Below are positions 17,522-26,215 of a stretch of 64,000 nucleotides of DNA, one piece after another. A program made the position numbers and the translations under genes. This stretch comes from Caldanaerobius fijiensis DSM 17918 (GTDB lineage Bacteria; Bacillota; Thermoanaerobacteria; Thermoanaerobacterales; Caldanaerobiaceae): NCBI RefSeq assembly GCF_900129075.1, contig NZ_FQVH01000009.1, positions 1 to 64,000 on the forward strand. Direction: 5' to 3'. Within the stretch, counting starts at the first letter, position 1. The number at the start of each line of letters is the position of its first letter. The notes beneath the pieces are model-generated. The model worked only from the letters and a program-made list of their open reading frames with translations, did not search any database and was not told the origin of the DNA.

Positions 17522-18478
17522 ATGAGCAAAAAAATGAGAGTATCAATTTTAAATGTGGTCGTATTGGTGTTGGTATATATTACAGTTCAAATTTTGATAT
17601 CAGCAGGAATTATTAATGAGTATATTCAATTAAATCTATTTTTACTGGCCATAAATGTCATATTGGCCGCTAGTTTGAACCTTATTACAGGATTTACAGG
17701 ACAGTTTTCATTAGGACATGCAGGTTTTATGGCTATAGGCGCTTATATGTCGGCAATATTTACCCTAAAACTTAACCTCCCTTTCCCTCTGGGTATAATT
17801 GCAGCTGCTGTTTCAGCGGGCATTATAGGGATACTTGTTGGCATTCCTACGCTCAGACTAAGGGGCGATTATCTTGCTATTGCAACACTAGGATTGAGCG
17901 AGATAATACGTATTATTGCATTAAATATAGATTACATCGGAGGTGCCAGTGGTCTTCCTGATATACCTAGATATACCAATTGGACATGGATATTCTTCAC
18001 TACGGTAGCTACAATAGTGATCATACGTAATTTTATCGATTCGTCTTATGGTAGGGCGTGTATTGCTATTAGAGAGGATGAGATTGCTGCAGAATCAGCA
18101 GGCATAAACATCGCCTATTATAAAATATTGGCGTTTACCATGGGTGCACTTTTTGCTGGTGTAGCAGGAGCTCTTTACGCCAATTATTTCTACATGTTGA
18201 AACCCAATTCCTTTGGCTTTATGAAGTCCATAGATATTCTTGTGATGGTGGTTTTTGGCGGGATGGGCAGTATAACAGGATCTATCCTGGGAGCAGCAGT
18301 TCTTACTCTTTTGTCTATGTATCTTCAGAATTTCCCGGAAATACGTATGATACTCTACGGCCTGTTGTTGTTGATTATCATGCTGTACAGGCCTCAGGGC
18401 CTCATGGGCAACAAAGAATTATCGTGGAAAGTATTAAGAAGAGGTGATAGGAATGCCGCCACTATTAACACTCAGTGA
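17522..18478 (+). CDS. livM: Branched-chain amino acid importer permease LivM
   Basis: A 318-residue permease; ATG 17522 follows GAGAAGGTG and lies four bases after the livH stop. Family segments are ILAASLNLITGFTGQFSLG in the second helix, IPTLRLRGDYLAIATLG in the middle and GRACIAIREDEIAAESAGI in the cytoplasmic coupling loop. The C-terminus YRPQGLMG is typical. The stop overlaps livG by 26 bases. Confidence 0.9.
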   Translation: MSKKMRVSILNVVVLVLVYITVQILISAGIINEYIQLNLFLLAINVILAASLNLITGFTGQFSLGHAGFMAIGAYMSAIFTLKLNLPFPLGIIAAAVSAGIIGILVGIPTLRLRGDYLAIATLGLSEIIRIIALNIDYIGGASGLPDIPRYTNWTWIFFTTVATIVIIRNFIDSSYGRACIAIREDEIAAESAGINIAYYKILAFTMGALFAGVAGALYANYFYMLKPNSFGFMKSIDILVMVVFGGMGSITGSILGAAVLTLLSMYLQNFPEIRMILYGLLLLIIMLYRPQGLMGNKELSWKVLRRGDRNAATINTQ

Positions 18479-19226
18479 TTTAACCAAAACCTTTGGTGGG
18501 TTAAGTGCCATTTCCAATGTAAACATAGAGGTTCATCAGGGCGAAATCGTGGGTCTCATCGGGCCTAACGGGGCGGGAAAGACCACCCTTTTTAACTTGA
18601 TAACAGGTGTTTACATTCCTACTAATGGCTCGCTGACATTACACGGCGAAGTGGAAATAAACCTGGCTAAAGCATCACCTCATGAGATTGCCCGTATGGG
18701 GATAGCGAGGACGTTTCAGAATATAAGGCTTTTTAAAAATATGACTGTGTTGGATAACGTGCTTTTAGCCTTTCACACCCATGTGAATTATAGCATGTGG
18801 GAAGCCATTCTTCACCTACCTTCTTTTAATAAGAAAGAAGCACAATTAAAGAAAGAAGCCCTGGATTTGCTTAAAATTTTTAATTTAGACAGGAAAAGAG
18901 ATACCCTCGCTAAAAACCTTCCATACGGTGAGCAACGCCGGTTGGAAATAGCTCGTGCATTAGCATTAAAACCCAGGCTCTTGTTGCTAGATGAACCTGC
19001 AGCAGGAATGAATCCGCAGGAATCGGCGGAACTTATGGAACTCATTAAGTGGATGCGCAAAGAATTTAATCTCACAATTCTTCTCATAGAGCACGATATG
19101 TCTGTGGTCATGGGAATCTGTGAACGAATATATGTTTTAGATTATGGAAGCCTCATTGCAGAAGGTAGCCCCGAACAGATAAAGAACGATCCCAGGGTTA
19201 TAAAGGCCTACTTAGGGGAGGTATAA
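18453..19226 (+). CDS. livG: Branched-chain amino acid importer ATPase LivG
   Basis: A 257-residue ATPase. ATG 18453 is preceded by GAGGTGA (18441-18447). It has Walker A GPNGAGKTT, the LivG-specific ARTFQNIRLFKNMTVLDNV, the signature in degenerate form YGEQRRLEIARAL, and Walker B LLLLDEPAAGMNP. The C-terminal EGSPEQIKNDPRVIKAYLGE is the BCA_ABC_TP_C tail. It pairs with LivF. Confidence 0.92.
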   Translation: MPPLLTLSDLTKTFGGLSAISNVNIEVHQGEIVGLIGPNGAGKTTLFNLITGVYIPTNGSLTLHGEVEINLAKASPHEIARMGIARTFQNIRLFKNMTVLDNVLLAFHTHVNYSMWEAILHLPSFNKKEAQLKKEALDLLKIFNLDRKRDTLAKNLPYGEQRRLEIARALALKPRLLLLDEPAAGMNPQESAELMELIKWMRKEFNLTILLIEHDMSVVMGICERIYVLDYGSLIAEGSPEQIKNDPRVIKAYLGEV

Positions 19227-19230
19227 ACAT

Positions 19231-19938
19231 ATGATGCTTGAATTAAAAGATCTGCATGTTTATTATGGTGCTATCCACGCTTTGCAGGGTATTTCACTGA
19301 AAGTTGAGGAAGGAGAAATAGTGACCCTTATCGGTGCCAATGGTGCAGGTAAATCTACTACCCTCAATACTATATCCGGGCTAAACAGGGTGCAAAATGG
19401 GAGTATAATCTTCAATGGAAAGGACATTACAAGGATGTCTCCTCCTGATATAGTAAAACTGGGTATCTGCCAGGTACCTGAAGGACGGCGTATATTTCCG
19501 AATATGACGGTTTTGGAAAATCTGGAGCTGGGAGCTTATTTGAGGTCTGATAAAGAAGGTATAAAAAAAGACCTGGAAGATGTCTATAGGCGTTTTCCGC
19601 GCCTTTTAGAAAGGAAAGGACAACTGGCAGGTACTTTGAGCGGCGGCGAGCAGCAGATGCTGGCAATAGGCAGGGCATTGATGTCAAGACCCAGGTTGCT
19701 GTTAATGGATGAACCTTCTATGGGTCTTGCGCCGATTATTGTAAAGGATATATTTAATATAATAAAGGAAATAAATCAGAGCGGGACCACTATATTGCTG
19801 GTAGAGCAAAATGCCAGGATGGCATTATCCATAGCTCATAGGGGTTATGTTTTAGAAACAGGTCGGATAACATTGGAAGGTCCAGCAAAAGAACTGGCAG
19901 ACAACCCACAAGTACAGAAGGCTTACCTGGGAGGGTAA
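19231..19938 (+). CDS. livF: Branched-chain amino acid importer ATPase LivF
   Basis: A 235-residue ATPase with Walker A GANGAGKST, the LivF segment GICQVPEGRRIFPNMTVLEN, signature LSGGEQQMLAIGRALM and Walker B LLLMDEPSMGLAP. GGGGAGG at 19215-19221 serves the start; a second ATG three bases later is also possible. It is the last gene of the operon, and its stop codon lies in the right arm of the terminator hairpin. Confidence 0.92.
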   Translation: MMLELKDLHVYYGAIHALQGISLKVEEGEIVTLIGANGAGKSTTLNTISGLNRVQNGSIIFNGKDITRMSPPDIVKLGICQVPEGRRIFPNMTVLENLELGAYLRSDKEGIKKDLEDVYRRFPRLLERKGQLAGTLSGGEQQMLAIGRALMSRPRLLLMDEPSMGLAPIIVKDIFNIIKEINQSGTTILLVEQNARMALSIAHRGYVLETGRITLEGPAKELADNPQVQKAYLGG

Positions 19939-19958
19939 GCCTTCTATGATTTTACGGT
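19916..19958 (+). terminator. Terminator of the liv operon
   Basis: A 12-bp perfect stem (agaaggcttacc 19916-19927 with ggtaagccttct 19934-19945) overlaps the end of livF. The T-run is imperfect (ATGATTTTACGGTTTTTT), so efficiency is uncertain. The next gene is convergent. Confidence 0.6.
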
Positions 19959-19987
19959 TTTTTATGGAGTATTTTTCGGTTAAGATA

Positions 19988-20656
19988 TTAGTCTTTGAAT
20001 TTATTTTTGTATATAAAATATGAATATACTGTGGCTGCAATAGACGTTGCTATTAATGGTATTATAAACAATATAAAAGCCCACGTGCCACCGATAAAGG
20101 ATCCTATAAGTCCTGTTATTCCCGCTAATACCCATAACTGTCCGCCAAGCCTATGGGTTTTATTCCAGACATCCTCATCTGCTAATGTCCACGGAGTCTT
20201 TATGCCGACAAAATAATTGTGGCGAAGCTTGCCCATATAGTTTCCCATGACGATGATCATTATGGATAATATCAAAGGTATAACCCTATCTATTTTGATG
20301 TTATAGCTCAGCGCAGCGCCTGTGGACGCCGAATATAGGGCGACGAAAACAAGTACCAGAAGTCCTCGAATGATTCTATAGGCGCCAGCAAATTTTGCAT
20401 AATTGGCTTTTCTCGGGTCGACTAATGGAGTAAAAAGCATGCCTGCATATATCAGGGTGATTATCGCGGGAAAGATAAATACAGTGCTTTTAGCTCCGTA
20501 TCCATCTATTTGACCGACGGCATTCCAATGAGTAGGTATTTTTTCAGGTAATTTACCATAGATTGTAAAGGTAATGATCCACATAATTATTATGATTGCA
20601 ATTAACCACCAATCTTTTTTGATTTCAGAGCCCACGTCATATTTCGTTTCACTCAT
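19988..20656 (-). CDS. SdpI/YhfL-type membrane immunity-like protein (DUF1648)
   Basis: A 222-residue membrane protein with about six predicted helices. The N-terminal DUF1648 segment includes PEKIPTHWNAVGQIDGYG, and the C-terminal SdpI part contains GNYMGKLRHNYFVGIKTPWTL followed by WNKTHRLGG. In B. subtilis SdpI both protects against the SDP toxin and sequesters the ArsR-type repressor SdpR. Here the start codon region overlaps the end of an ArsR-type gene, giving the same sdpR-sdpI arrangement. No toxin operon (sdpABC) is visible nearby, so the role is more likely general envelope signalling. Confidence 0.85.
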   Translation of the reverse strand: MSETKYDVGSEIKKDWWLIAIIIIMWIITFTIYGKLPEKIPTHWNAVGQIDGYGAKSTVFIFPAIITLIYAGMLFTPLVDPRKANYAKFAGAYRIIRGLLVLVFVALYSASTGAALSYNIKIDRVIPLILSIMIIVMGNYMGKLRHNYFVGIKTPWTLADEDVWNKTHRLGGQLWVLAGITGLIGSFIGGTWAFILFIIPLIATSIAATVYSYFIYKNKFKD

Positions 20657-20931
20657 TTTTGATCCTCCTCACCTTTTATATTGAGCATATCCATAGCCCA
20701 TTTTAAGATATCCTCTAATACTGAGGTATTCAGAGAGTAATATATGTTTTGACCTTTTCTTTCGTCTATCACCAAACCTGCCTGTTTTAATACATTTAGA
20801 TGATGGGAAATACTGGGCTTTGTTATATCAAAGCGCTCTGCGATTTCTCCGGCGGTCATATCACCATTTTTAAGCATTTGCAGTATTTTTCTTCTGGTTT
20901 CGTCTGTTATAGCCTTAAATACCAGACTCAT
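20653..20931 (-). CDS. ArsR/SdpR-family transcriptional repressor
   Basis: A 92-residue winged-helix regulator. The DNA-binding part reads TAGEIAERFDITKPSISHHLNVLKQAGLV and the wing DERKGQNIYYSLN, and metal-binding Cys residues of the classic ArsR site are absent, as in SdpR. It is co-transcribed with the SdpI-like gene, with a four-base overlap. A good promoter with a nearby palindrome upstream suggests autoregulation. Confidence 0.87.
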   Translation of the reverse strand: MSLVFKAITDETRRKILQMLKNGDMTAGEIAERFDITKPSISHHLNVLKQAGLVIDERKGQNIYYSLNTSVLEDILKWAMDMLNIKGEEDQK

Positions 20932-20962
20932 CCCATCTCACATCACCTCTACTTTTAGATAG

Positions 20963-21011
20963 TTAGACAATATTCTAAATATATTATAACAGAATGTCTT
21001 AAAAGGGTCAA
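20963..21011 (-). promoter_or_regulatory. Promoter and possible operator of the sdpR-sdpI-like pair
   Basis: On the minus strand TTGACC (21006-21011) and TATAAT (20983-20988) are separated by 17 bases. Just downstream the palindrome ttaga-6-tctaa (20963-20978) overlaps the expected transcription start and is a candidate ArsR-type operator. Confidence 0.65.
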
Positions 21012-21078
21012 TAATACTGTAATATTTTAGTGGCAAGTTTTTAACAGCGAGGTTATGGGATTGCTGTAAAGCAATCCT

Positions 21079-21405
21079 TTAGCCTCTTATGATTTTTGTG
21101 GCTCCTGATTGTTCCATTATCTCCATTACCTTTGAAACTTCTTTTGTTGATGTCTCAAGGGATACGAGTATTCCACCGTTGATATCTTTTAAATCAAACG
21201 TTTCATTATATGGTTCTTTTTCCCCAAAACCTTCTCTTTCAGTTTGAAGATCTACGATACTACCTCTGTCATTGGGCTCTCGATAATCGCCTTCATTATT
21301 CATATCAGTGATGATAAGATCACGCCTGTCATAACCTATATTTTTTAGATTGTCTATTAAAGCACCCACCTGTTCCTGTCTTGACAACACTGCTGTCAGC
21401 CTCAT
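21079..21405 (-). CDS. Conserved small protein of unknown function
   Basis: A 108-residue soluble protein. The ATG at 21405 is preceded on the minus strand by GGAGGTG, so a longer frame from 21531 is not used. The N-terminus MRLTAVLSRQEQVGALIDNL looks like an alpha/beta fold with a helix, an acidic middle follows, and the C-terminus (GGILVSLETSTKEVSKVMEI then SGATKIIRG) resembles a small alpha/beta stress-protein-like domain. No family is recognised with confidence. A stem (21058-21065 with 21070-21077) follows the stop but lacks a T-run. Confidence 0.65.
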   Translation of the reverse strand: MRLTAVLSRQEQVGALIDNLKNIGYDRRDLIITDMNNEGDYREPNDRGSIVDLQTEREGFGEKEPYNETFDLKDINGGILVSLETSTKEVSKVMEIMEQSGATKIIRG

Positions 21406-21502
21406 TATCACACCTCCATTAATTAATATTGACAGAATCAAAAAAAATATTAAAATGCTCACAAGTAATTGGTATAATAATATTAAAAAATGTGGTGATG
21501 GT

Positions 21503-22225
21503 ATGGAAAGGCTTGATAAGATTTTATCCAACAGCGGTATTGGAACGCGAAAAGAAGTAAAGGCGTTAATAAAACAAGGTAATGTGATGGTAAATGATAC
21601 TGTTGTCGATGATCCAGGAGTGCATGTGGATCCGTCTGTTGACGCGATCTATGTAAATGGAATTAAGCTTGTGTATCGAAAATATATATATTTAATGCAC
21701 AATAAGAAAATGGGCTACATAACGGCGACGGAAGACGATAGGGAAAGAACGGTTCTTGACTTATTGCCTGAGGAATACAGACACTTTAAAGTTTTCCCGG
21801 TGGGCAGGCTTGACAAAGATTCAGAGGGATTGCTTCTTTTGACCAATGATGGGGACCTCGCACACAGGTTGCTATCACCTAATAAAAAAGTAGAGAAAAA
21901 GTATTATGTGCGGGTTGCTGGCGGATTGGGAGACAACGAAGTGGAAAAATTCAGAAAGGGTATTAAATTGGATGACGGATATGTTACTTTGCCAGCAGAA
22001 CTGGAGATATTGAAAAGAGGGGACATATCTGAAGCATACGTTACTATCGTTGAAGGCAAATTCCATCAGGTCAAGAGAATGTTTTTGGCGCTAAGTAAAA
22101 AAGTTGAATACCTCAAGAGGGTATCGATGGGACCTCTGCTGCTGGATGAAAACTTAAAGCCAGGGCACTTTAGAGAACTGACAGAAGAAGAGATTTTTAA
22201 GTTAAAGTCGGCAGTTAAAAATTAA
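21503..22225 (+). CDS. rRNA pseudouridine synthase, RsuA/RluB family
   Basis: A 240-residue enzyme that isomerises a uridine in rRNA. The N-terminal S4 domain (residues 1-60) begins MERLDKILSNSGIGTRKEV, and the catalytic domain holds VGRLDKDSEGLLLLTNDG, with the catalytic Asp in GRLD. The C-terminal motif EGKFHQVKRM is also typical. GGTGATGG lies just upstream of ATG 21503. Length and sequence do not decide between 16S (RsuA) and 23S (RluB) specificity. It is divergent from the small unknown gene. Confidence 0.9.
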   Translation: MERLDKILSNSGIGTRKEVKALIKQGNVMVNDTVVDDPGVHVDPSVDAIYVNGIKLVYRKYIYLMHNKKMGYITATEDDRERTVLDLLPEEYRHFKVFPVGRLDKDSEGLLLLTNDGDLAHRLLSPNKKVEKKYYVRVAGGLGDNEVEKFRKGIKLDDGYVTLPAELEILKRGDISEAYVTIVEGKFHQVKRMFLALSKKVEYLKRVSMGPLLLDENLKPGHFRELTEEEIFKLKSAVKN

Positions 22226-22245
22226 ATATAAAAGGGGAGAGGAAA

Positions 22246-23304
22246 ATGAGAGATGAAATGAGGCCATTGTATGCCATGGAGAAAGCTTATGATGAGCTGA
22301 AGCCGCTTTACGAATTTAATTTAAACCATCCGGGGGAATTTGAAGGCTGGAAAAGCGGTTTCAGGACCAAGCTTATAGAGCTTTTAGGTGGTTTTCCAGA
22401 GAAGGTTGATCTTAACCCTGAAGTAGTAGAAAAGGTGCATTTCAATGGCTATACCAGAGAGAAGGTGTTGTACCATACGGCGCCTTATGTTATGGCATCG
22501 GCCTATGTATTGATTCCTGATGGTATAGAAGATAGAGTTCCTGCTGTTTTAGCCCTGTGCGGCCATGGTTATGGCAATAAGGATATCGTGGGTATTAACG
22601 AGGATGGAACCGATAGAGATATGCCGCGTCCCCTTCCTGCAGGTTATCATAAGGATTTTGCCCTGGAGCTGGTGAGAAGAGGGATGGTAGTTATAGCGCC
22701 AGAGCCCATGGGTTTTGGGGAAAGGCGAGAAGAAGAAGACATAGCCAAAGGACCTCATGCTACGTCGTGTAGAAAAGCGTCTTTTTACGCTATGATGATG
22801 GGTAAAACCCTCATTGGCATGAGGGTATGGGACACTATAAGGGCATTGGATTACCTTCAGGAGAGGCCTGAGGTTGATCCTTACAGGATCGGCTGTATGG
22901 GTATATCAGGAGGAGGCATGATGGCCCTTTTTACTACAGCTGTTGAGGATAGGATTAAAGCGGTAGTGGTGAGCGGATACTTATGCACTTTTAAGGATTC
23001 GGTTATGTCTATTTATCACTGTGAGGACAACTATATACCTGGCATACTTAAATACGGTGAAATGTATGATATCGCCTGTCTTGTAGCGCCAAGGCCTATG
23101 CTTATAGAAAGTGGTACCGATGATCCTATCTTTCCAATAAAAGCCGTCGACTACGCTTATGAGAGAGTAAAAAAGGCCTATGAGCTCCTGGGTGTTCCTC
23201 AAAATCTGGCGAGAGATCGCTTTGAAGGAGAGCACCAGATCAGCGGCAGGATTTCCTATGACTGGCTTTTCAATGAGCTGCATCAGGTGACGCATGAAAA
23301 ATAA
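22246..23304 (+). CDS. Alpha/beta hydrolase, Abhydrolase_7 / acetylxylan-esterase-like
   Basis: A 352-residue alpha/beta hydrolase. The nucleophile elbow is GCMGISGGGMM (Ser at about 223), the acidic residue is likely in ESGTDDPIFP and the catalytic His is in FEGEHQISG. The N-terminal cap (MEKAYDELKPLYEFN) matches the dienelactone-hydrolase-like Abhydrolase_7 group. It probably hydrolyses an ester of a carbohydrate or small molecule in the cytoplasm, as there is no signal peptide. GGGGAGAGG upstream supports ATG 22246. It may share a transcript with the pseudouridine synthase, 20 bases away. Confidence 0.8.
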   Translation: MRDEMRPLYAMEKAYDELKPLYEFNLNHPGEFEGWKSGFRTKLIELLGGFPEKVDLNPEVVEKVHFNGYTREKVLYHTAPYVMASAYVLIPDGIEDRVPAVLALCGHGYGNKDIVGINEDGTDRDMPRPLPAGYHKDFALELVRRGMVVIAPEPMGFGERREEEDIAKGPHATSCRKASFYAMMMGKTLIGMRVWDTIRALDYLQERPEVDPYRIGCMGISGGGMMALFTTAVEDRIKAVVVSGYLCTFKDSVMSIYHCEDNYIPGILKYGEMYDIACLVAPRPMLIESGTDDPIFPIKAVDYAYERVKKAYELLGVPQNLARDRFEGEHQISGRISYDWLFNELHQVTHEK

Positions 23305-23318
23305 TGAAATAAGGCTGA

Positions 23319-24491
23319 CTACAATACCTGAAAGATCAGGAATTTTAAGTATCTGGTCTCAGGCACACCTGGCAATATAGGATGGTCCTTTGCCTGGGAC
23401 CTCTCCTCTACCAGCCTTATGCATCTTTTTGCATCTACGGCAGCATCCAGTATCACATTTCTAAAGAGTTCTGGAGATATATGTTGAGAACAGGATGCTG
23501 TTATCAGAAAACCGCCGGGATTTATGAGTTTTAAAGCCCTTAGGTTTATCTCCTTGTACCCTTTTATGGCGGAATCTACGGTATTTTTGCTTTTGGTAAA
23601 TGCAGGCGGATCCAGTATTACCACGTCATAAGACTTGCCTTGGCTTACGTACTGGCGTAGCAAATCAAAGACATTGGCGCACACGAAGGATATTCTGTCT
23701 TCTAGAGAGTTTAAACGGGCATTTTTTTCTGCCATAGCCAGTGCATCATCGGATATATCTACAGCGGTTATTTCTTTCGCGCCGTAGTGGGCTGCGTGTA
23801 CGGCGAAGGAACCGGTATGGCAAAAGCAATCTAAAACGCGGGCGCCTTTTACATATTTTGCAATAGAAACCCTGTTTTCTTTTTGATCCAGAAAATACCC
23901 CGTCTTTTGACCGTTTTGTATGTCCACATAAAACCTGAGGTTGTTTTCAGTAAATACCTGTATAGGCTCAAAAAAACCTCTGAGGTATCCTTTTTTTTGC
24001 TCCAGGCCTTCTATTTCTCTTACAGGGACGTCATCCCTTTCGAATATGCCTTTGGGTTTTATAATTTCTTCAAGAAGAGTTACTATCATATCTTTTCTAA
24101 TATCCATGCCCAAAGACAAAAACTGAGCCACCAGATAATCTCCGAATTTATCTACAACAAGGGCGGGCAAAAAATCGGATTCGCCGTATATGATCCTGCA
24201 GGAGTTCAAATCGTCCATGACTTTTTTTCTGTATTCCCATGCATCGGAGATTCTCTTTCTGAAGAACTCTTCATCGATCTTTTCATCTTTTCTCGTGAGC
24301 AGCCTTATACTGATCATGGATTTCAGATTTATATAACCTTTCCCAATAAACCGTTTGTTTTTATCGATGACGTCCACTATATCGCCGGGTTTGTATTCAC
24401 CTTCAATGCGATCTATTTCTGTGCGGTATATCCAGGGATGTCCAAGCACTGTCCTGTCGGGAGTTTTCCTGTTTAATATAACTGTTGCCAT
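23319..24491 (-). CDS. Class I SAM-dependent rRNA methyltransferase, RlmI/RlmK-like
   Basis: A 390-residue 5-methylcytosine-type rRNA methyltransferase. The start is ATG 24491, preceded by GAGGTG at suitable spacing. The N-terminal PUA domain (residues about 1-85) includes HPWIYRTEI; the SAM-binding motif is VLDCFCHTGSFAVHAA and the catalytic DPPAF motif reads VVILDPPAFTKSK. E. coli RlmI modifies C1962 of 23S rRNA; B. subtilis YwbD is similar. It is convergent with the hydrolase gene and transcribed alone. Confidence 0.88.
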   Translation of the reverse strand: MATVILNRKTPDRTVLGHPWIYRTEIDRIEGEYKPGDIVDVIDKNKRFIGKGYINLKSMISIRLLTRKDEKIDEEFFRKRISDAWEYRKKVMDDLNSCRIIYGESDFLPALVVDKFGDYLVAQFLSLGMDIRKDMIVTLLEEIIKPKGIFERDDVPVREIEGLEQKKGYLRGFFEPIQVFTENNLRFYVDIQNGQKTGYFLDQKENRVSIAKYVKGARVLDCFCHTGSFAVHAAHYGAKEITAVDISDDALAMAEKNARLNSLEDRISFVCANVFDLLRQYVSQGKSYDVVILDPPAFTKSKNTVDSAIKGYKEINLRALKLINPGGFLITASCSQHISPELFRNVILDAAVDAKRCIRLVEERSQAKDHPILPGVPETRYLKFLIFQVL

Positions 24492-24594
24492 GTAAATCAC
24501 CTCATGATTAATTTTACCACAAACCCTGCCAGGGCTATAATGGGTTTTATATCGATTTTAATGCTATTCATTAAACGAAGCTATATTGGCGCAT

Positions 24595-24623
24595 TTGACA
24601 TGTGAGTTTTAGAGCGCTAAAAT
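24595..24623 (+). promoter_or_regulatory. Promoter of the DNA glycosylase gene
   Basis: Perfect TTGACA (24595-24600) and TAAAAT (24618-24623) are separated by 17 bases, 30 bases upstream of the coding start. Confidence 0.65.
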
Positions 24624-24652
24624 ATTATAGCAAATATTATATTGATTGAGGG

Positions 24653-25519
24653 ATGAATTTGAAGGTAGAAGAAGTACACGGAGGAATTATTGTATACGAT
24701 ATTGACATGGATCTTAAAAATACATTTGAGTGTGGTCAATGCTTTCGATGGAATGCTGAACCTGACGGGAGTTATACGGGAGTTGCTTTTGAAAAGGTTT
24801 TGAATATATCTAAAATCGGCGACAGAGTATTGTATTTAAAAGAGACGTCAAAGCACGATTTTGAGGCTATTTGGTACAATTATTTTGATATGGGAAATGA
24901 TTATGATGCTGTTGCAAAAGCGCTAAAGGGCGATAGGGTGTTGGATAGAGCCATTGAGATGGGCAAGGGACTGAGGATATTAAGGCAGGATCCGTGGGAA
25001 TGCCTTGTTTCATTTATAATTTCGGCGAATAACAGGATACCTCAAATAAAACGAGTTATTGAGAATATCTGCAGGCTTTATGGAAATCCCGTTGATTATA
25101 TGGGGAGTACCTATTATACATTCCCGGGACCCGATCGTATTGCAAATCTTAGCGAGAAGGTTTTAAGAGAAACCAAGTGTGGTTTTAGGGCAAAGTACAT
25201 TATAGAAGCTGCCAGGATGGTTCAAAATGGATTTGATTTAAATTCGGTTTATGAAATGAGCATAAATGAAGCAAGGCTAAAATTAAAAGAGATTCCTGGC
25301 GTTGGCGATAAAGTTGCTGACTGCATATTACTTTTTGCATATGGCAAGACACAGGCCTTTCCTGTAGATGTATGGATAAAAAGAGTGCTTACAGATCTCT
25401 ATGGCTTCAGTAAGAATAATATCGATGACATAAGGCGTTTTGTTAAAGAAAAATTTGGAGACTATGCAGGTTATGCTCAGCAGTATCTTTTTTATTATAT
25501 GAGAGAAAAGGCCATGTAA
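24653..25519 (+). CDS. ogg: 8-oxoguanine DNA glycosylase (OGG1 type)
   Basis: A 288-residue bifunctional glycosylase/lyase. The N-terminal OGG_N domain has the segment FECGQCFRWN, the helix-hairpin-helix reads LKEIPGVGDKVADCILLFA with the catalytic Lys, and PVDVWIKRVL contains the catalytic Asp. It removes 8-oxoguanine from DNA. The ATG at 24653 lies too close to GAGGG (24648-24652); a TTG at 24659 gives better spacing and may be the true start, shortening the protein by two residues. Confidence 0.9.
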   Translation: MNLKVEEVHGGIIVYDIDMDLKNTFECGQCFRWNAEPDGSYTGVAFEKVLNISKIGDRVLYLKETSKHDFEAIWYNYFDMGNDYDAVAKALKGDRVLDRAIEMGKGLRILRQDPWECLVSFIISANNRIPQIKRVIENICRLYGNPVDYMGSTYYTFPGPDRIANLSEKVLRETKCGFRAKYIIEAARMVQNGFDLNSVYEMSINEARLKLKEIPGVGDKVADCILLFAYGKTQAFPVDVWIKRVLTDLYGFSKNNIDDIRRFVKEKFGDYAGYAQQYLFYYMREKAM

Positions 25520-25577
25520 ATTAATAGTATAATAGTTGATGTCACCAGCAAAATAAATAATTGAGGGATGGTGCCAG

Positions 25578-25985
25578 ATGAAAAGCATTGACGTGGCTAA
25601 AGTAGCCATAAAGATGGCTATATCGAGTCGTGAAGAAGAAGAGTTACTAAAGCAAAGGTACAAAGAAAGAGGAATAAAAGCTGTAGCAGTAGACTTTGGT
25701 GGGGATTTTAATGGATCTATAAAAAAAATATTGGAGAGGGCAGCTGTGGCAGCCCGTAGAGAAGGTGTTGTGGAAGACACCCATGTAGGAGAAGGGGCTA
25801 TTGTAGGAGTGACGAGAGAAGCATTATCACAGATTGCCCCAAAGGCTTTTGGATTAAATGTGGGAGGTAAGATCGGCATTGCCAGATGGGGTGAGCATCT
25901 GAGCGTAGCTATTTTCTTTGAAATAGGCCTTTTGAATCTCAACGAAGTGGCTATAGGACTTGCACACAGGTCGTTGCCCGTATAA
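25578..25985 (+). CDS. hutP: HutP-family RNA-binding antiterminator
   Basis: A 135-residue protein with the HutP signature: VAVDFGGDFNGSIKKILERA in the middle and ALSQIAPKAFGLNVGGKIGIARWG followed by LNEVAIGLAHRSL at the end. In B. subtilis, HutP binds Mg2+ and histidine and prevents termination in the hut leader. No hut genes are in the window, so its target lies elsewhere or the protein has another leader as substrate. GAGGGATGG upstream supports ATG 25578. Confidence 0.85.
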   Translation: MKSIDVAKVAIKMAISSREEEELLKQRYKERGIKAVAVDFGGDFNGSIKKILERAAVAARREGVVEDTHVGEGAIVGVTREALSQIAPKAFGLNVGGKIGIARWGEHLSVAIFFEIGLLNLNEVAIGLAHRSLPV

Positions 25986-26010
25986 AAGGTTTAAAAGTAT
26001 GATTTTAAGA

Positions 26011-26080
26011 AAATAAGCGAATTAAAGAGAAAATAAGTGAATCAAAGAGAAAATAAGCGTTATAAGGAGAAAAAAACGAT
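26011..26080 (+). repeat. 20-bp tandem repeat between hutP and atpB
   Basis: Three and a half units with a 20-base period: aaataagcgaattaaagaga (26011-26030), aaataagtgaatcaaagaga (26031-26050), aaataagcgttataaggaga (26051-26070) and a partial unit to 26080. It lies 40 bases upstream of the atp promoter. An upstream A-tract promoter element or a protein-binding array are both possible. Confidence 0.7.
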
Positions 26081-26119
26081 ATCCCTTGATATTATTTCAA
26101 CTTTTAATTTTTTTTGTAT

Positions 26120-26148
26120 TTGAATTGATACATAAAAAGGAGTATAAT
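26120..26148 (+). promoter_or_regulatory. Promoter of the atp operon
   Basis: TTGAAT (26120-26125) and a perfect TATAAT (26143-26148) are separated by 17 bases, 68 bases before the atpB start. Confidence 0.7.
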
Positions 26149-26215
26149 GAATTTTGTTAGTTTTATTCAAAAATCAAGTGGATAATTTTGTAATTTTGGC
26201 AAGGGAGGTGGGAGC

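Noticed and set aside
21079-21531. 150-residue version of the small unknown protein with a hydrophobic N-terminus
   Set aside because: A GGAGGTG ribosome site directly precedes the internal ATG at 21405, and the upstream part overlaps the divergent promoter region.
26011-26080. CRISPR-like array
   Set aside because: The units are head-to-tail with no spacers, differ from each other, and no cas genes are present.
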